Positions 17,299 to 25,966 of a stretch of 56,953 nt of DNA are shown here, in pieces. The stretch is from assembly GCA_947498125.1 (NCBI GenBank), contig CANMJH010000003.1, positions 413,808 through 470,760 of the forward strand, read 5' to 3'. The notes below the pieces were generated by a model, which had not been told where the DNA came from, searched no databases, and saw only the letters and a program-made list of their open reading frames with translations. The stretch comes from an uncultured Nioella sp. GTDB lineage: Bacteria > Pseudomonadota > Alphaproteobacteria > Rhodobacterales > Rhodobacteraceae. The position numbers and the translations under genes are program-made. Each line of letters opens with the position of its first letter. Position 1 is the stretch's first letter.

Positions 17299-18372
17299 AT
17301 GAGCACGGGCTGTCGGGGCCTGACCATGATCTCATGGTCGCAAACCCTGATTGAGGGCATTCCTGCGAATAAAAATAATGAACTGGCCGAAGGGATTACC
17401 TGGCGCTGGCATGGCCGCGCTCTTCCTCTGGAAGGCGATGGCGCCGCGCTACTTCTGGGAGTCAGCCAGGATCATGTCGAGCTTCGTGCGCGGGCAGCGC
17501 GGGTGGTGCGTAAACTGATGCACCACCCCGCACCCACCAAAAGCCAAGAGGCAGCTGAGGGTGTGGACCCGCTGTTTGCGGATGCTTTTGTGGTTTCTGA
17601 CGGACGCCAATTTTTTACAATCGTACCAGTTGCAGGTGGGGCAGGGCGCCTTCCGATCCTGCTGTTCGCGGATAAGATTCCTCCGGCCAATCGGGATCTG
17701 ACAATTGTTCGGATCAACCAACCGCGCCCACGCGGGGTTGAGCGGCAGGATGCGGCGGTTGTTTGTTTTACGCCCGGCACGCGACTGCGCACCACTGAAG
17801 GTGAAGTCCCCATCGAGTTGCTCGGTCCCGGTGATCAGCTGCTGACCCGTGATGATGGCCCGCAAGAGGTTGTATGGACAGGTCAGCGCCGCATGTCGGG
17901 CGCCCGCCTTTTTGCCTTGCCCGCACAGCGCCCTGTTCGCATTCGCTCGAATGCGCTTGGCCTGTACCGCCCGGATGAAGATCTGATTGTGTCTCCGGAT
18001 CATCGGGTTCTGGTCAAAGGTGCTGTGGCCCGTGAGCTATGGAATGCGTCAGAAGTTTTGGTGAAAGCCGGCGATCTTGCAGGTGATAAACTGATTACCG
18101 TCGACCACTCGATCCGCGAGACATGGTATGTGCATCTGATGCTAGAACGCCATCAAGTCGTTTGGGCAAATGGGCTGGAGGTAGAAACCTTCCACCCAGG
18201 CTTTGACGGGATCGACACGCTTGAAGACAGCCAGCAAAAGACATTGTTGTCAGTCATGCCGCATCTTAAGAATGACCCCACGACCTATGGTGCCCCGGCA
18301 CGCCGGATGTTGGATAAGGCCGAGGCCGCAATCTTGATGCATGGGTTAAAGACAAGCCGCGCCCGGTTTTAA
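17299..18372 (+). CDS. Stand-alone Hint-domain protein
   Basis: A 357-residue protein whose second half is a Hint (Hedgehog/intein) domain of the Hint_2 type. The domain opens at VCFTPGTRLRTTEGEVPI with C156 in the nucleophile position, continues with LLGPGDQLLTRDDGPQEVVW, and contains the SPDHRVLVKG block near residue 233. No intein C-terminal His-Asn followed by an extein nucleophile is seen, so any autoprocessing would be a cleavage or N-S shift rather than splicing. The N-terminal 150 residues are not recognised; there is no clear signal peptide. Start ATG 17299 follows GCGGAAG; a GTG at 17266 is possible. Such proteins are frequent in Rhodobacterales but of unknown role. Confidence 0.8.
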   Translation: MSTGCRGLTMISWSQTLIEGIPANKNNELAEGITWRWHGRALPLEGDGAALLLGVSQDHVELRARAARVVRKLMHHPAPTKSQEAAEGVDPLFADAFVVSDGRQFFTIVPVAGGAGRLPILLFADKIPPANRDLTIVRINQPRPRGVERQDAAVVCFTPGTRLRTTEGEVPIELLGPGDQLLTRDDGPQEVVWTGQRRMSGARLFALPAQRPVRIRSNALGLYRPDEDLIVSPDHRVLVKGAVARELWNASEVLVKAGDLAGDKLITVDHSIRETWYVHLMLERHQVVWANGLEVETFHPGFDGIDTLEDSQQKTLLSVMPHLKNDPTTYGAPARRMLDKAEAAILMHGLKTSRARF

Positions 18373-18383
18373 GCCGCACGGCA

Positions 18384-18411
18384 TTGACACCCCCTAATTG
18401 ATATGTAAAAC
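18384..18411 (+). promoter_or_regulatory. Promoter of rpsD
   Basis: TTGACA (18384-18389), 16-base spacer, TAAAAC (18406-18411). It stands just after the Hint gene stop and implies a leader of about 140 bases. Confidence 0.6.
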
Positions 18412-18415
18412 GCGC

Positions 18416-18559
18416 GTATCCCGGCTTGGTAACTTGCCGGGATACTTTATTGGTGTTGGTGGGCCTCGCAAGAGGAACCCTGTCAGGCGCAAGCCAGAGG
18501 ACAACGCCCTTCATAGCCGCCTGATAAGGGCAGCGACCTATAACGAAGGAGATCAGACG
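18416..18559 (+). promoter_or_regulatory. Structured 5' leader of rpsD, candidate autoregulatory RNA
   Basis: Between promoter and start codon there are: a perfect 10-bp hairpin, GTATCCCGGC (18416-18425) with GCCGGGATAC (18436-18445), followed by TTTATT; a GGG-CCTC-GCAA-GAGG-AA-CCC hairpin with a GNRA tetraloop (18461-18480); TCAGGCG (18483-18489) pairing with CGCCTGA (18518-18524); and GCCCTT (18506-18511) pairing with AAGGGC (18526-18531). The last two are interleaved, so they are either a pseudoknot or mutually exclusive. Ribosomal protein S4 is known to repress its own operon in other bacteria through a structured leader; the same role here is inference. Confidence 0.6.
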
Positions 18560-19180
18560 GTGACCAAACGCACCTCTGCCAAGTACAAAATTGACCGCCG
18601 GATGGGTGAAAACATCTGGGGTCGTCCGAAATCCCCCGTCAATCGTCGTGAATATGGCCCCGGCCAGCATGGTCAGCGCCGTAAAGGTAAACTGTCTGAC
18701 TTCGGTCTGCAGTTGCGCGCCAAGCAGAAGCTGAAAGGCTACTACGGCGATTTGACCGAGAAGCAGTTCAAGCGCATCTACGGCGAAGCTGCACGTGTTA
18801 AAGGCGATACTGGTGAAAACCTGATCGGCCTGCTGGAACGCCGCCTGGACGCTGTTGTCTACCGCGCCAAATTTGTTGCGACCGTTTTTGCGGCTCGTCA
18901 GTTTGTGAACCACGGCCACGTTCTGGTGAACGGCCAGCGCGTCAACATCCCATCCTACCGTGTAAAAGAGGGTGATGTGATTGAAGTGCGTGAGCGTTCC
19001 AAGCAGATCGCCGTTTTGATCGAGGCAACTCAATTGGCCGAGCGCGATGTTCCTGATTACATCGAAGCTGACCACAGCAAAATGACTGCGACGTTCGTTC
19101 GTACTCCTGGTTTTGGCGATGTGCCTTACCCAGTGATCATGGAACCAAACCTCGTTGTTGAATATTACGCGAAAAACTAA
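18560..19180 (+). CDS. rpsD: 30S ribosomal protein S4
   Basis: Primary 16S rRNA-binding protein that nucleates assembly of the small subunit body, 206 residues, typical for alphaproteobacteria. It begins [20 protein letters not shown] from a GTG codon with AAGGAG 9 bases upstream; the ATG-like start further upstream at 18398 would translate the structured leader and is rejected. The S4 RNA-binding domain covers about residues 97-160 ([20 protein letters not shown], then [20 protein letters not shown]). No Cys4 zinc site is seen, so this is the zinc-free form. It is transcribed alone, with its own promoter and terminator. Confidence 0.97.
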   Translation: MTKRTSAKYKIDRRMGENIWGRPKSPVNRREYGPGQHGQRRKGKLSDFGLQLRAKQKLKGYYGDLTEKQFKRIYGEAARVKGDTGENLIGLLERRLDAVVYRAKFVATVFAARQFVNHGHVLVNGQRVNIPSYRVKEGDVIEVRERSKQIAVLIEATQLAERDVPDYIEADHSKMTATFVRTPGFGDVPYPVIMEPNLVVEYYAKN

Positions 19181-19200
19181 TTTTCGCCGCTTCACATCCG

Positions 19201-19232
19201 AAAGGCCGTCCATTGATTTGGGCGGCCTTTTT
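19201..19232 (+). terminator. Terminator of rpsD
   Basis: AAAGGCCGTCC, loop ATTGATTT, GGGCGGCCTTT, then TT. An 11-bp stem with one wobble, 20 bases after the stop codon. Confidence 0.85.
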
Positions 19233-19323
19233 CGTTTCGTCGCCAGATTTGCAGGGCCAGCCCTTGTTGGGCGCACAGAAATAAGTCTGTCCAAGACGGG
19301 CCAACATCCTTAAGCCGCTTGGT

Positions 19324-20568
19324 ATGATTGGAGATCTCAAGAAACGGGTAACGCTGGAAGAGGCGAAATCCTTGCCTATTTGGCGGCAACCCATCGCGCT
19401 TTTGGTGCTGATGGCGATCTCGATGCCTGTGGCCTTTCACACTTGGATGGCACTGATCAACAATTTCGTGGTTGAGGTCGCCAATTTCGATGGGTCGGAT
19501 ATTGGCTGGCTGCACACGGTCCGCGAAATTCCGGGGTTTCTGGCAGTTCTTGTGATCTATCTGCTCTTCATCTTTCGTGAGCAGGTCTTGGGCCTTTTGT
19601 CGCTTGCGGTTCTGGGCATTGCGACGGCGATCACAGCGCATTACCCGACCTTTGGCGGCATCATGATCGTAACCCTAATCAGTTCGATTGGGTTCCATTA
19701 TTACGAAACCGTTAACCAGTCGCTGCAACTACAATGGATCAACCGGAAAAAGGCCCCGCAAACGCTTGGATGGTTAATGGCGGCGGGCTCGGCTGCGACG
19801 CTGCTGGCTTACCTGCTGATCATCACGACATGGCGGCGTTACGATCTGGATTTCAGTGTGGTTTATTGGGCTGCCGGTGGGTTCACGACGCTTGCGGCGC
19901 TGTTTGCCTACGTCGCATTTCCGCAGTTTGAAGCCCCACATCCGCAAAAGAAAGAGATGGTGCTGCGCCGCCGCTACTGGCTTTATTATGCACTGCAATT
20001 CATGGCCGGTGCCCGGCGGCAGGTTTTTGTGGTTTTCGCCGGTTTCATGATGGTCGAGCGGTTCGGCTTTGACGTGCATGAGATGGCCGGGCTCTTAATG
20101 GCGACGCTTGTCCTGAACATAATTACCGCGCCCATCCTTGGCAAAGTCGTTGCGTTTTTTGGGGAACGTGCGGCGCTGGTCTTTGAATATATCGGGCTTT
20201 TTACCGTTTTCGTCCTTTATGCCGGGATCTATTATTTCGATTGGGGCGTCACGTTGGCCTTGTCGCTGTACGTGGTTGATCACCTGTTCTTTTCGCTGGC
20301 CTTGGCGATGAAAACCTATTTCCAAAAAATTGCTGATCCCGGGGATATCGCGCCCACCGCCGCTGTCGCCTTTACGATCAACCATATTGCAGCTGTGTTT
20401 CTTCCGTTCCTTCTGGGGTATCTGTGGCTGGTGTCGCCCGGCATGGTTTTCATGCTGGCGGCCGGCATGGCGCTGGTGTCCCTGACGCTGGCCACGCTGA
20501 TCCCGCGTCATCCTGAGCCGGGTAACGAGACGCGGTTTGCTGTTCCTGCGGTTAATCCAGCCGAATAA
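19324..20568 (+). CDS. Major facilitator superfamily transporter
   Basis: A 414-residue inner-membrane protein with about 12 hydrophobic segments (for example at residues 24-44, 72-90, 92-120, 145-165 and 175-195 in the first half) and a basic loop between halves (PHPQKKEMVLRRRYW near residue 213). This topology and the length fit an MFS permease. No substrate-specific motif was recognised. It is transcribed alone and ends 6 bases before a convergent gene. Confidence 0.8.
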   Translation: MIGDLKKRVTLEEAKSLPIWRQPIALLVLMAISMPVAFHTWMALINNFVVEVANFDGSDIGWLHTVREIPGFLAVLVIYLLFIFREQVLGLLSLAVLGIATAITAHYPTFGGIMIVTLISSIGFHYYETVNQSLQLQWINRKKAPQTLGWLMAAGSAATLLAYLLIITTWRRYDLDFSVVYWAAGGFTTLAALFAYVAFPQFEAPHPQKKEMVLRRRYWLYYALQFMAGARRQVFVVFAGFMMVERFGFDVHEMAGLLMATLVLNIITAPILGKVVAFFGERAALVFEYIGLFTVFVLYAGIYYFDWGVTLALSLYVVDHLFFSLALAMKTYFQKIADPGDIAPTAAVAFTINHIAAVFLPFLLGYLWLVSPGMVFMLAAGMALVSLTLATLIPRHPEPGNETRFAVPAVNPAE

Positions 20569-20574
20569 ATTGCC

Positions 20575-20958
20575 CTATGGGATGGGGCAAAGCGGCGTGA
20601 AGTTAAAATTCACAATCTGATCCGCTAGCAGCATGAAAGACACCTCGCTCACACAGCCAGTGGCGGTCGTCGCAGTTCCAATAAGTTCGGTCCGGCCATT
20701 TTCGACTGAGATGGATGAAAACGAAACATCCGAATAGGGTTCGGACCCGAGGAACATTGTCTCAAGCCCTGCGGCATCCAATTGAGATTGCAATTGCGGA
20801 TGTGTTCGGGCCATTGCGGCGGCGAAATCTCCTGCTGTCATATCCGACACAAAGCCCTGCGCCTGATCGCGCGCGCCCGAGCTGAAGGCCATGACAATTG
20901 CATAAATGGCGATGCCGACAACGATAACACCTAGGATAATACGCATAAGGATTCTCAT
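20575..20958 (-). CDS. Membrane-anchored protein of unknown function
   Basis: 127 residues: one N-terminal transmembrane segment (residues 5-26, LMRIILGVIVVGIAIYAIVM), then a small extracytoplasmic domain. The domain pattern FVSDMTAGDFAAAMARTHPQ followed by a beta-rich stretch resembles the NTF2/cystatin-like folds of DUF4864-type proteins in outline only. Two Cys residues near the C-terminus (GCVSE and PLCPIP) may form a disulfide. I do not recognise the family; it is convergent with the MFS gene and divergent from msrA. Confidence 0.65.
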   Translation of the reverse strand: MRILMRIILGVIVVGIAIYAIVMAFSSGARDQAQGFVSDMTAGDFAAAMARTHPQLQSQLDAAGLETMFLGSEPYSDVSFSSISVENGRTELIGTATTATGCVSEVSFMLLADQIVNFNFTPLCPIP

Positions 20959-21097
20959 GAAAGTGATCCTCTTGTGATTGATAAAATGGGATCAGGGCCT
21001 AAATCTTGACCCTTAGGCACGCTTATTATCGGAAAAGTTGCATTTTCCCAAATGATCGCGTCAATCTAGCCCCAAGCGGGAAAAAAGGAGACGGCAC

Positions 21098-21748
21098 ATG
21101 TTCCTCTTTAAATCCAAGAAAATGGAAATGGTAACAGCCCAGACAGCTCTGCCGGGGCGCGCCACTCCGATCCCGACGGCGCCTGAACATTTCCTGTCCC
21201 ATCGCCCTTTGACGTTGGACGTGCCCGACGGAATGGAAGCGGCCATGTTCGGCATGGGTTGCTTTTGGGGTGTTGAACGCAAGTTCTGGCTCCTCGACGG
21301 CGTTTGGCTGACCATGGTGGGCTATACTGCAGGTTATACAGAGAACCCGACCTACGAAGAGGTTTGCACGGCGCAGACTGGTCATAATGAGGTTGTGCGG
21401 CTTGTGTTTGATCCGTCCGTCATCTCGTATGAAACGCTGCTGAAAGAGTTCTGGGAAGGGCATGACCCGACCCAAGGCATGCGGCAGGGCAATGATGCAG
21501 GGACGCAATATCGCTCGGGTATTTATACATATTCGGACGCGCAGAAAGCGGCGGCAGAGGCATCAAAGCCGGTCATGCAAGAGCGCTTGACCGCAGCCGG
21601 GTTCGGCGCAATCACCACCGAGATCAAAGCCGCGCCCACGTTTTACTTCGCCGAGGATTACCACCAGCAATATCTGGCCAAGAACCCGCACGGATATTGC
21701 GGATTGGGCGGTACGGGTGTGACGTGCCCAATCGGTGTCGGGGCCTAA
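21098..21748 (+). CDS. msrA: Peptide methionine sulfoxide reductase A
   Basis: Repairs S-epimer methionine sulfoxide in proteins. 216 residues; the catalytic cysteine is C55 in [13 protein letters not shown], and [16 protein letters not shown] follows at about 75-90. Also characteristic are [13 protein letters not shown] and the [21 protein letters not shown]-terminus, whose Cys can act as resolving residue. The leading 40 residues match the longer bacterial MsrA form. GGAG lies 8 bases before the ATG. Single gene, cytoplasmic by lack of a signal peptide. Confidence 0.95.
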   Translation: MFLFKSKKMEMVTAQTALPGRATPIPTAPEHFLSHRPLTLDVPDGMEAAMFGMGCFWGVERKFWLLDGVWLTMVGYTAGYTENPTYEEVCTAQTGHNEVVRLVFDPSVISYETLLKEFWEGHDPTQGMRQGNDAGTQYRSGIYTYSDAQKAAAEASKPVMQERLTAAGFGAITTEIKAAPTFYFAEDYHQQYLAKNPHGYCGLGGTGVTCPIGVGA

Positions 21749-21820
21749 AACGCCTAGCGTGATTGTACTTTGGGGCAATTGCGCCTAAGCGAAGGGCGAT
21801 TGTTTCTCAAGGACTGCCAC

Positions 21821-22687
21821 ATGCCCGTCTTTACTGCCCTGACGACCCTAACCTCCCGCGAAAATGCCCATGCGCTTGGGCTTTCGCTTGAAAATCTCGA
21901 AGACACGCCAAGCGGCGTTGGAGTCTTCGAAATGGAGGACGGGTCGGGCCTATGGGAAGTCGGCGCATATTTCGAGTTTGAACCCGATGACATCGCCCTC
22001 GCCATTTTGGCGGTCGCACATGAGGCCAAGCCATTTGTTGTCTCGGAAGTGCCCGAAACCGATTGGGTTGCCCATGTTCGCCGCGAATTGCACCCGGTCG
22101 AAGCCGGACGTTTCTTCGTCTATGGCAGTCATGATGCGGACAAAGTGCCCGAAGGGCGCGTTAGCCTTCTGATCGAGGCTGCGATGGCCTTTGGCACGGG
22201 CCACCACGGCACGACGCAAGGCTGCTTAGAGGCGCTGGACCGGCTGATTACGGCCGGTGAAGTGAAGAAGAACACAGTCGACATTGGGTGCGGCACTGCG
22301 GTTCTGGCAATGGCAGCTGCGAAAACCTGGCCAGAGAGCGTTATGGCGTCTGATATTGATGAGGTCGCTGTTGAAGTGGCCGAGGCAAATGTTCTTGCCA
22401 ATAACCTTGCAGGCCGCGTCACCTGTCTTGAAGCGGCAGGGTTCGACCATGCAGAACTGAGCGCCAAGGCCCCTTATGATCTGATCTTTGCCAATATCCT
22501 GAAAGGCCCGCTGGTCGAGCTTGCGCCCGATATCGCCTCTCATACTGCGGCGGGCGGTCATGTTATTCTGTCGGGGCTGCTGAACGAACAAGCCAACGAC
22601 GTCAAAGCCGCATATAAAGCCGAAGGATTTTCTGTTGAGCACCACGCCGAGCTGGGCGAATGGAGCACACTGACGCTGCGCCGTTGA
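21821..22687 (+). CDS. prmA: Ribosomal protein L11 methyltransferase
   Basis: Trimethylates ribosomal protein L11 using S-adenosylmethionine. From the ATG at 21821 (AAGGA 9 bases upstream) the protein has 288 residues; an upstream in-frame start at 21770 adds 17 residues that do not fit. The methyltransferase core is VDIGCGTAVLAMAAAKTWP near 152-167, preceded by AMAFGTGHHGTTQGCLEAL, and the motif IV-like FANILKGPLVELAP near 222. All are standard in PrmA. Confidence 0.93.
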   Translation: MPVFTALTTLTSRENAHALGLSLENLEDTPSGVGVFEMEDGSGLWEVGAYFEFEPDDIALAILAVAHEAKPFVVSEVPETDWVAHVRRELHPVEAGRFFVYGSHDADKVPEGRVSLLIEAAMAFGTGHHGTTQGCLEALDRLITAGEVKKNTVDIGCGTAVLAMAAAKTWPESVMASDIDEVAVEVAEANVLANNLAGRVTCLEAAGFDHAELSAKAPYDLIFANILKGPLVELAPDIASHTAAGGHVILSGLLNEQANDVKAAYKAEGFSVEHHAELGEWSTLTLRR

Positions 22688-22778
22688 CCTGCCAGCAGGC
22701 CGCCTTGACCGCAAAATTGCCATAATTTGATGTAATATCGCCATTTGGTTGGGGGCGCAGCCAAGTGAGGGTTCTCCT

Positions 22779-23132
22779 ATGGACTCCAACTATCAGCGTT
22801 TTCAAGAACGTCTCGGACGGATGAACGCCTCCGCAGATGTCGTGCCGGGTAGCAGTTATGTGCAGGCCGACGGCCTTGTTGTCCAAAAGCCCAGACGCAA
22901 GTTTCGTATTGGCATTCCATGGCGCAGTCTGATGCTCATTGCCATATGCGGGGTCATGCTAAAAGGCTTTTTGATCTGGCACATGGGCGACGCCGCCTAT
23001 GCCGAACGCCTGCGGGTCTTGCAAGAGGGTGATACCGGGGCCCAAATTGCATCTCGGTTGTTGTCAATGGATCCCGTTTCGGCGGGTCTGGCAGGTCAGA
23101 TGACTGCAATTATCGGGCCGCCGCCTCAGTAA
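22779..23132 (+). CDS. Small membrane protein of unknown function
   Basis: 117 residues. A basic N-terminal cytoplasmic part (RKFRIGIPWRS) leads into one transmembrane segment (about residues 48-66, LMLIAICGVMLKGFLIWHMG), with the remaining 50 residues probably periplasmic (AERLRVLQEGDTGAQIASRLLSMD). The start ATG at 22779 is chosen over 22749 because the upstream piece looks untranslated. No function recognised. Confidence 0.65.
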   Translation: MDSNYQRFQERLGRMNASADVVPGSSYVQADGLVVQKPRRKFRIGIPWRSLMLIAICGVMLKGFLIWHMGDAAYAERLRVLQEGDTGAQIASRLLSMDPVSAGLAGQMTAIIGPPPQ

Positions 23133-23153
23133 ATCGCCATGCCAAAAAAGAAA

Positions 23154-23187
23154 AAAGCCGCGCTCTGATCATCAGAGGCGCGGCTTT
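23154..23187. terminator. Bidirectional terminator
   Basis: AAAGCCGCG-CTCTGA, loop TCA, TCAGAG-G-CGCGGCTTT: a 15-bp stem with one bulge, flanked by an A-run on the left. It serves the plus-strand unknown gene and, with its minus-strand T-run, the DUF1127 gene. Confidence 0.85.
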
Positions 23188-23210
23188 CCCAGTTACTGAG
23201 AACTGGTTGA

Positions 23211-23417
23211 TTAGCGTGATACATTCGTACCTGCGGAAATGTTATAAACATCGGCGCGAGACAGGCCCAGATCGTCCAATTCGCGGTCAGTCAATGCTTC
23301 CAGAGCTTTGCGGGTGACACGGGCGTCATTCCAAGCGGCAAAGCGGGCGACAGCGCCAGCGATGAGGTTGGAGACGCTGAAACCAGCTACGGGGCGGGCG
23401 GTGGTGGTGTATGCCAT
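23211..23417 (-). CDS. DUF1127 family protein
   Basis: 68 residues. The C-terminal half, ALEALTDRELDDLGLSRADV, is the DUF1127 (YjiS-like) signature; in other alphaproteobacteria such small proteins have been linked to phosphate and carbon metabolism and RNA turnover. An AAGGAAGA site precedes the ATG. TTGTGG, 17-base spacer, TAAATG upstream on the minus strand is a possible promoter. Monocistronic, ended by a strong hairpin. Confidence 0.88.
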   Translation of the reverse strand: MAYTTTARPVAGFSVSNLIAGAVARFAAWNDARVTRKALEALTDRELDDLGLSRADVYNISAGTNVSR

Positions 23418-23687
23418 CAGAGTCTTCCTTTTCTAGGTCAGGGATGGGTTTCGTTTGTTACAAGACGGCATTTAGGAGGGAATTCTGGACGCCACAATCG
23501 CCATTATTGCAAGGCACACATGCAATTTGTGCATAGGTGGGACCTTCTATAAATACATGAAAATAAAGTGAAATTACCGGTGTTTGCCAAAATATTTCGC
23601 AAAATTAAAACTGGTCAAAAAAATGGCAACTGCGCTTATGTCGTAAACAAAACATTCAGCGACGAAAATGCGCTTTTTCTGGTCAAT

Positions 23688-23702
23688 GTTCGCCTTTCGT
23701 GC
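23688..23702 (+). promoter_or_regulatory. LexA-box-like site upstream of ruvC
   Basis: GTTC, 7 bases (GCCTTTC), GTGC. The alphaproteobacterial LexA consensus is GTTC-N7-GTTC, so this has one mismatch. It lies about 45 bases before the ruvC start in an otherwise AT-rich 325-base gap, consistent with SOS control of ruvCAB. Confidence 0.4.
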
Positions 23703-23744
23703 TAGTCCTTGGCAAAACACAAAGAACAGGCAGGCACGGCGCAG

Positions 23745-24248
23745 ATGCGGATTATTGGAATTGACCCGGGGCTCAGAAACCTCGGATGGGGCGTCATTGA
23801 CGTCTCAGGCTCGCGCCTTTCACATGTCGCCAATGGTGTGTGTTGCAGCGAAGGCACGGCTTTGGCGGATCGGCTTCTGTCACTTTACGATCAATTGCGC
23901 GCGGTGATTCTGGAATGGACGCCGGATCATGCCGCAATTGAGCAAACTTTCGTGAATCGGGACGGGGCCGGAACGTTGAAATTGGGCCAAGCACGGGGAA
24001 TCGCAATGTTGGTGCCAGTGCAAGCTGGGCTAAGCGTTGCAGAATACGCGCCAAACTCGGTCAAAAAAGCCGTGGTTGGGGTGGGCCATGCTGATAAGCG
24101 GCAAGTCGAACACATGGTGCGTTTGCAATTGCCGGGCGCGCAACCGGCCGGACCGGACGCCGCTGATGCGCTGGCGATTGCCATCTGCCATTCCTTCCAT
24201 GCGCAAAGCGCAGGCCGCTTGGCCAAAGCAGTGGAGGCCGCGCGATGA
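23745..24248 (+). CDS. ruvC: Holliday junction resolvase RuvC
   Basis: Endonuclease that cuts Holliday junctions moved by RuvAB. From ATG 23745, 167 residues, usual length. The acidic residues that hold the two metals are visible: D7 in [15 protein letters not shown] in [11 protein letters not shown] near 66, and a C-terminal Asp in [12 protein letters not shown] near 140. [13 protein letters not shown] is the family's DNA-binding helix. A longer TTG start at 23709 is unlikely. The stop overlaps ruvA by ATGA. Confidence 0.95.
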   Translation: MRIIGIDPGLRNLGWGVIDVSGSRLSHVANGVCCSEGTALADRLLSLYDQLRAVILEWTPDHAAIEQTFVNRDGAGTLKLGQARGIAMLVPVQAGLSVAEYAPNSVKKAVVGVGHADKRQVEHMVRLQLPGAQPAGPDAADALAIAICHSFHAQSAGRLAKAVEAAR

Positions 24249-24925
24249 TTGGCAAACTGACAGGCCGCGTGGATTATCGCGCTGACGATCACGTGCTTCT
24301 GGATGTGAATGGGGTTGGCTATGTCGTCTACTGCTCGGACCGGACGCTTGCCGCCTTGCCAGGGCAAGGCGAGGTCGCGGCGCTTTTTACTGAATTGGTT
24401 GTTCGAGAGGACCTTTTGCAGCTTTTTGGGTTCCTCAGCCTCTATGACCGGGAATGGCACCGGCTGTTGACCTCAGTTCAAGGGGTGGGGGCCAAGGCGT
24501 CGATGTCGATGCTTGGCACCTTGGGCGCAGAAGGCGTGGCGCGCGCAATTACACTTGGCGATGCGGCGGCCGTAAAAGCGGCGCAAGGCGTCGGGCCGAA
24601 ATTAGCGCAGCGCGTGGTGAATGAACTAAAAGACAAAGTGCCCGCCATCATGGCTATGGGCGCAAACGCGCACGATGTTTTGGCTGCTGTGCCCGATGAC
24701 GCTGTGATTGATGAAGCGACGCCCGCTGCGCGCCGTTCCAAACCTGCGCCAAAACCAGCGCCCGCCGCCGCCGCTCAGTCCGAAGCCCTTTCGGCGCTGC
24801 AAAACCTCGGGTACGCTCCTGCCGAAGCGGCTGGTGCTGTCTCGCAAGCCGCGCAAGACATGCCCGAAGCCGACACCCCGGCCTTGATCCGCAGCGCGCT
24901 GCGCCTATTGGCACCAAAGGATTGA
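24245..24925 (+). CDS. ruvA: Holliday junction branch migration protein RuvA
   Basis: Junction-binding tetramer that loads RuvB. 226 residues: an N-terminal OB-fold ([20 protein letters not shown]), two helix-hairpin-helix motifs around residues 72-130 ([17 protein letters not shown] and [17 protein letters not shown]), an Ala/Pro-rich flexible linker near 155-180, and the C-terminal RuvB-contacting domain ([16 protein letters not shown]). ruvB starts one base after the stop. Confidence 0.95.
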   Translation: MIGKLTGRVDYRADDHVLLDVNGVGYVVYCSDRTLAALPGQGEVAALFTELVVREDLLQLFGFLSLYDREWHRLLTSVQGVGAKASMSMLGTLGAEGVARAITLGDAAAVKAAQGVGPKLAQRVVNELKDKVPAIMAMGANAHDVLAAVPDDAVIDEATPAARRSKPAPKPAPAAAAQSEALSALQNLGYAPAEAAGAVSQAAQDMPEADTPALIRSALRLLAPKD

Positions 24926-24926
24926 G

Positions 24927-25955
24927 ATGATTGAACCTGATCCAGCTTTGCGCCCCGATCCTCTGCCCGAGGATCAAGCACCGGACCGTGCATTGCGCCC
25001 CCAGCATTTAGGCGAGTTTATCGGCCAGAAAGAGGCCCGGGCAAACCTACATGTCTTTATCGAAAGCGCGCGGCGGCGCGAGGAGGCAATGGATCATGTG
25101 TTGTTCCATGGACCGCCCGGCCTCGGCAAAACCACACTTGCGCAGATCATGGCGCGCGAGCTGGGTGTAAACTTTCGCATGACATCTGGGCCGGTCTTGG
25201 CCAAGGCAGGCGACCTTGCGGCGATCCTGACCAATCTGGACGCGCGCGACGTTCTGTTTATCGACGAAATCCACCGGCTTAACCCGGCAGTGGAAGAGGT
25301 GCTCTATCCTGCGCTCGAAGATTTCGAGTTGGATCTTGTGATCGGTGAGGGACCTGCGGCGCGAACAGTGCGGATCGAGTTACAACCTTTTACACTTGTG
25401 GGGGCCACAACGCGGCTGGGTCTTTTGACAACGCCGCTGCGCGACCGTTTTGGCATTCCGACGCGACTGCAATTTTATACAGTGCCCGAGTTGAACGAAA
25501 TCGTAACTCGCGGCGCGCGCCTGCTTGGGATCGAAAGCGATCCCGAGGGCGCGATGGAGATTGCAAAGCGCGCACGCGGGACACCTCGGATTGCGGGGCG
25601 GCTGCTCCGGCGTGTTGTCGATTTCGCACTGGTCGAAGGCGACGGGCGACTGACCCATGCAATTGCCGACAGTGCCTTGACCCGATTGGGCGTTGACCAT
25701 TTGGGTCTTGATGGGGCCGACCGGCGTTACCTGAACCTGATGGCCGAAAACTATGGTGGCGGACCGGTCGGTGTCGAAACTATGGCGGCGGCCCTTTCAG
25801 AAAGCCGCGACGCTATTGAAGAGGTGATCGAGCCATTCTTGCTGCAACAGGGCCTTATCGCCCGAACCCCGCGCGGACGAGTGTTGGCGTCCAAAGGATG
25901 GACCCATCTTGGTCTGGCCGCTCCATCTGCACCAGACCAGCGGTCATTGCTATAA
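24927..25955 (+). CDS. ruvB: Holliday junction helicase RuvB
   Basis: AAA+ motor driving branch migration, 342 residues. Walker A is [10 protein letters not shown] (K68), Walker [12 protein letters not shown], sensor 1 [19 protein letters not shown] including the arginine-finger region, and the C-terminal winged helix is [12 protein letters not shown]. All are standard. Third gene of ruvCAB; the next gene begins 12 bases after the stop and could be co-transcribed. Confidence 0.97.
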   Translation: MIEPDPALRPDPLPEDQAPDRALRPQHLGEFIGQKEARANLHVFIESARRREEAMDHVLFHGPPGLGKTTLAQIMARELGVNFRMTSGPVLAKAGDLAAILTNLDARDVLFIDEIHRLNPAVEEVLYPALEDFELDLVIGEGPAARTVRIELQPFTLVGATTRLGLLTTPLRDRFGIPTRLQFYTVPELNEIVTRGARLLGIESDPEGAMEIAKRARGTPRIAGRLLRRVVDFALVEGDGRLTHAIADSALTRLGVDHLGLDGADRRYLNLMAENYGGGPVGVETMAAALSESRDAIEEVIEPFLLQQGLIARTPRGRVLASKGWTHLGLAAPSAPDQRSLL

Positions 25956-25966
25956 GGAACCTGTTG

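Noticed and set aside
18481-18531. tRNA or SRP RNA in the rpsD leader
   Set aside because: No cloverleaf, CCA end or T-loop, and no GGAAGCAGC-type SRP motif.
18398-18559. N-terminal extension of rpsD
   Set aside because: The extra 54 residues translate the structured leader; the GTG at 18560 has AAGGAG and gives the standard S4 N-terminus.
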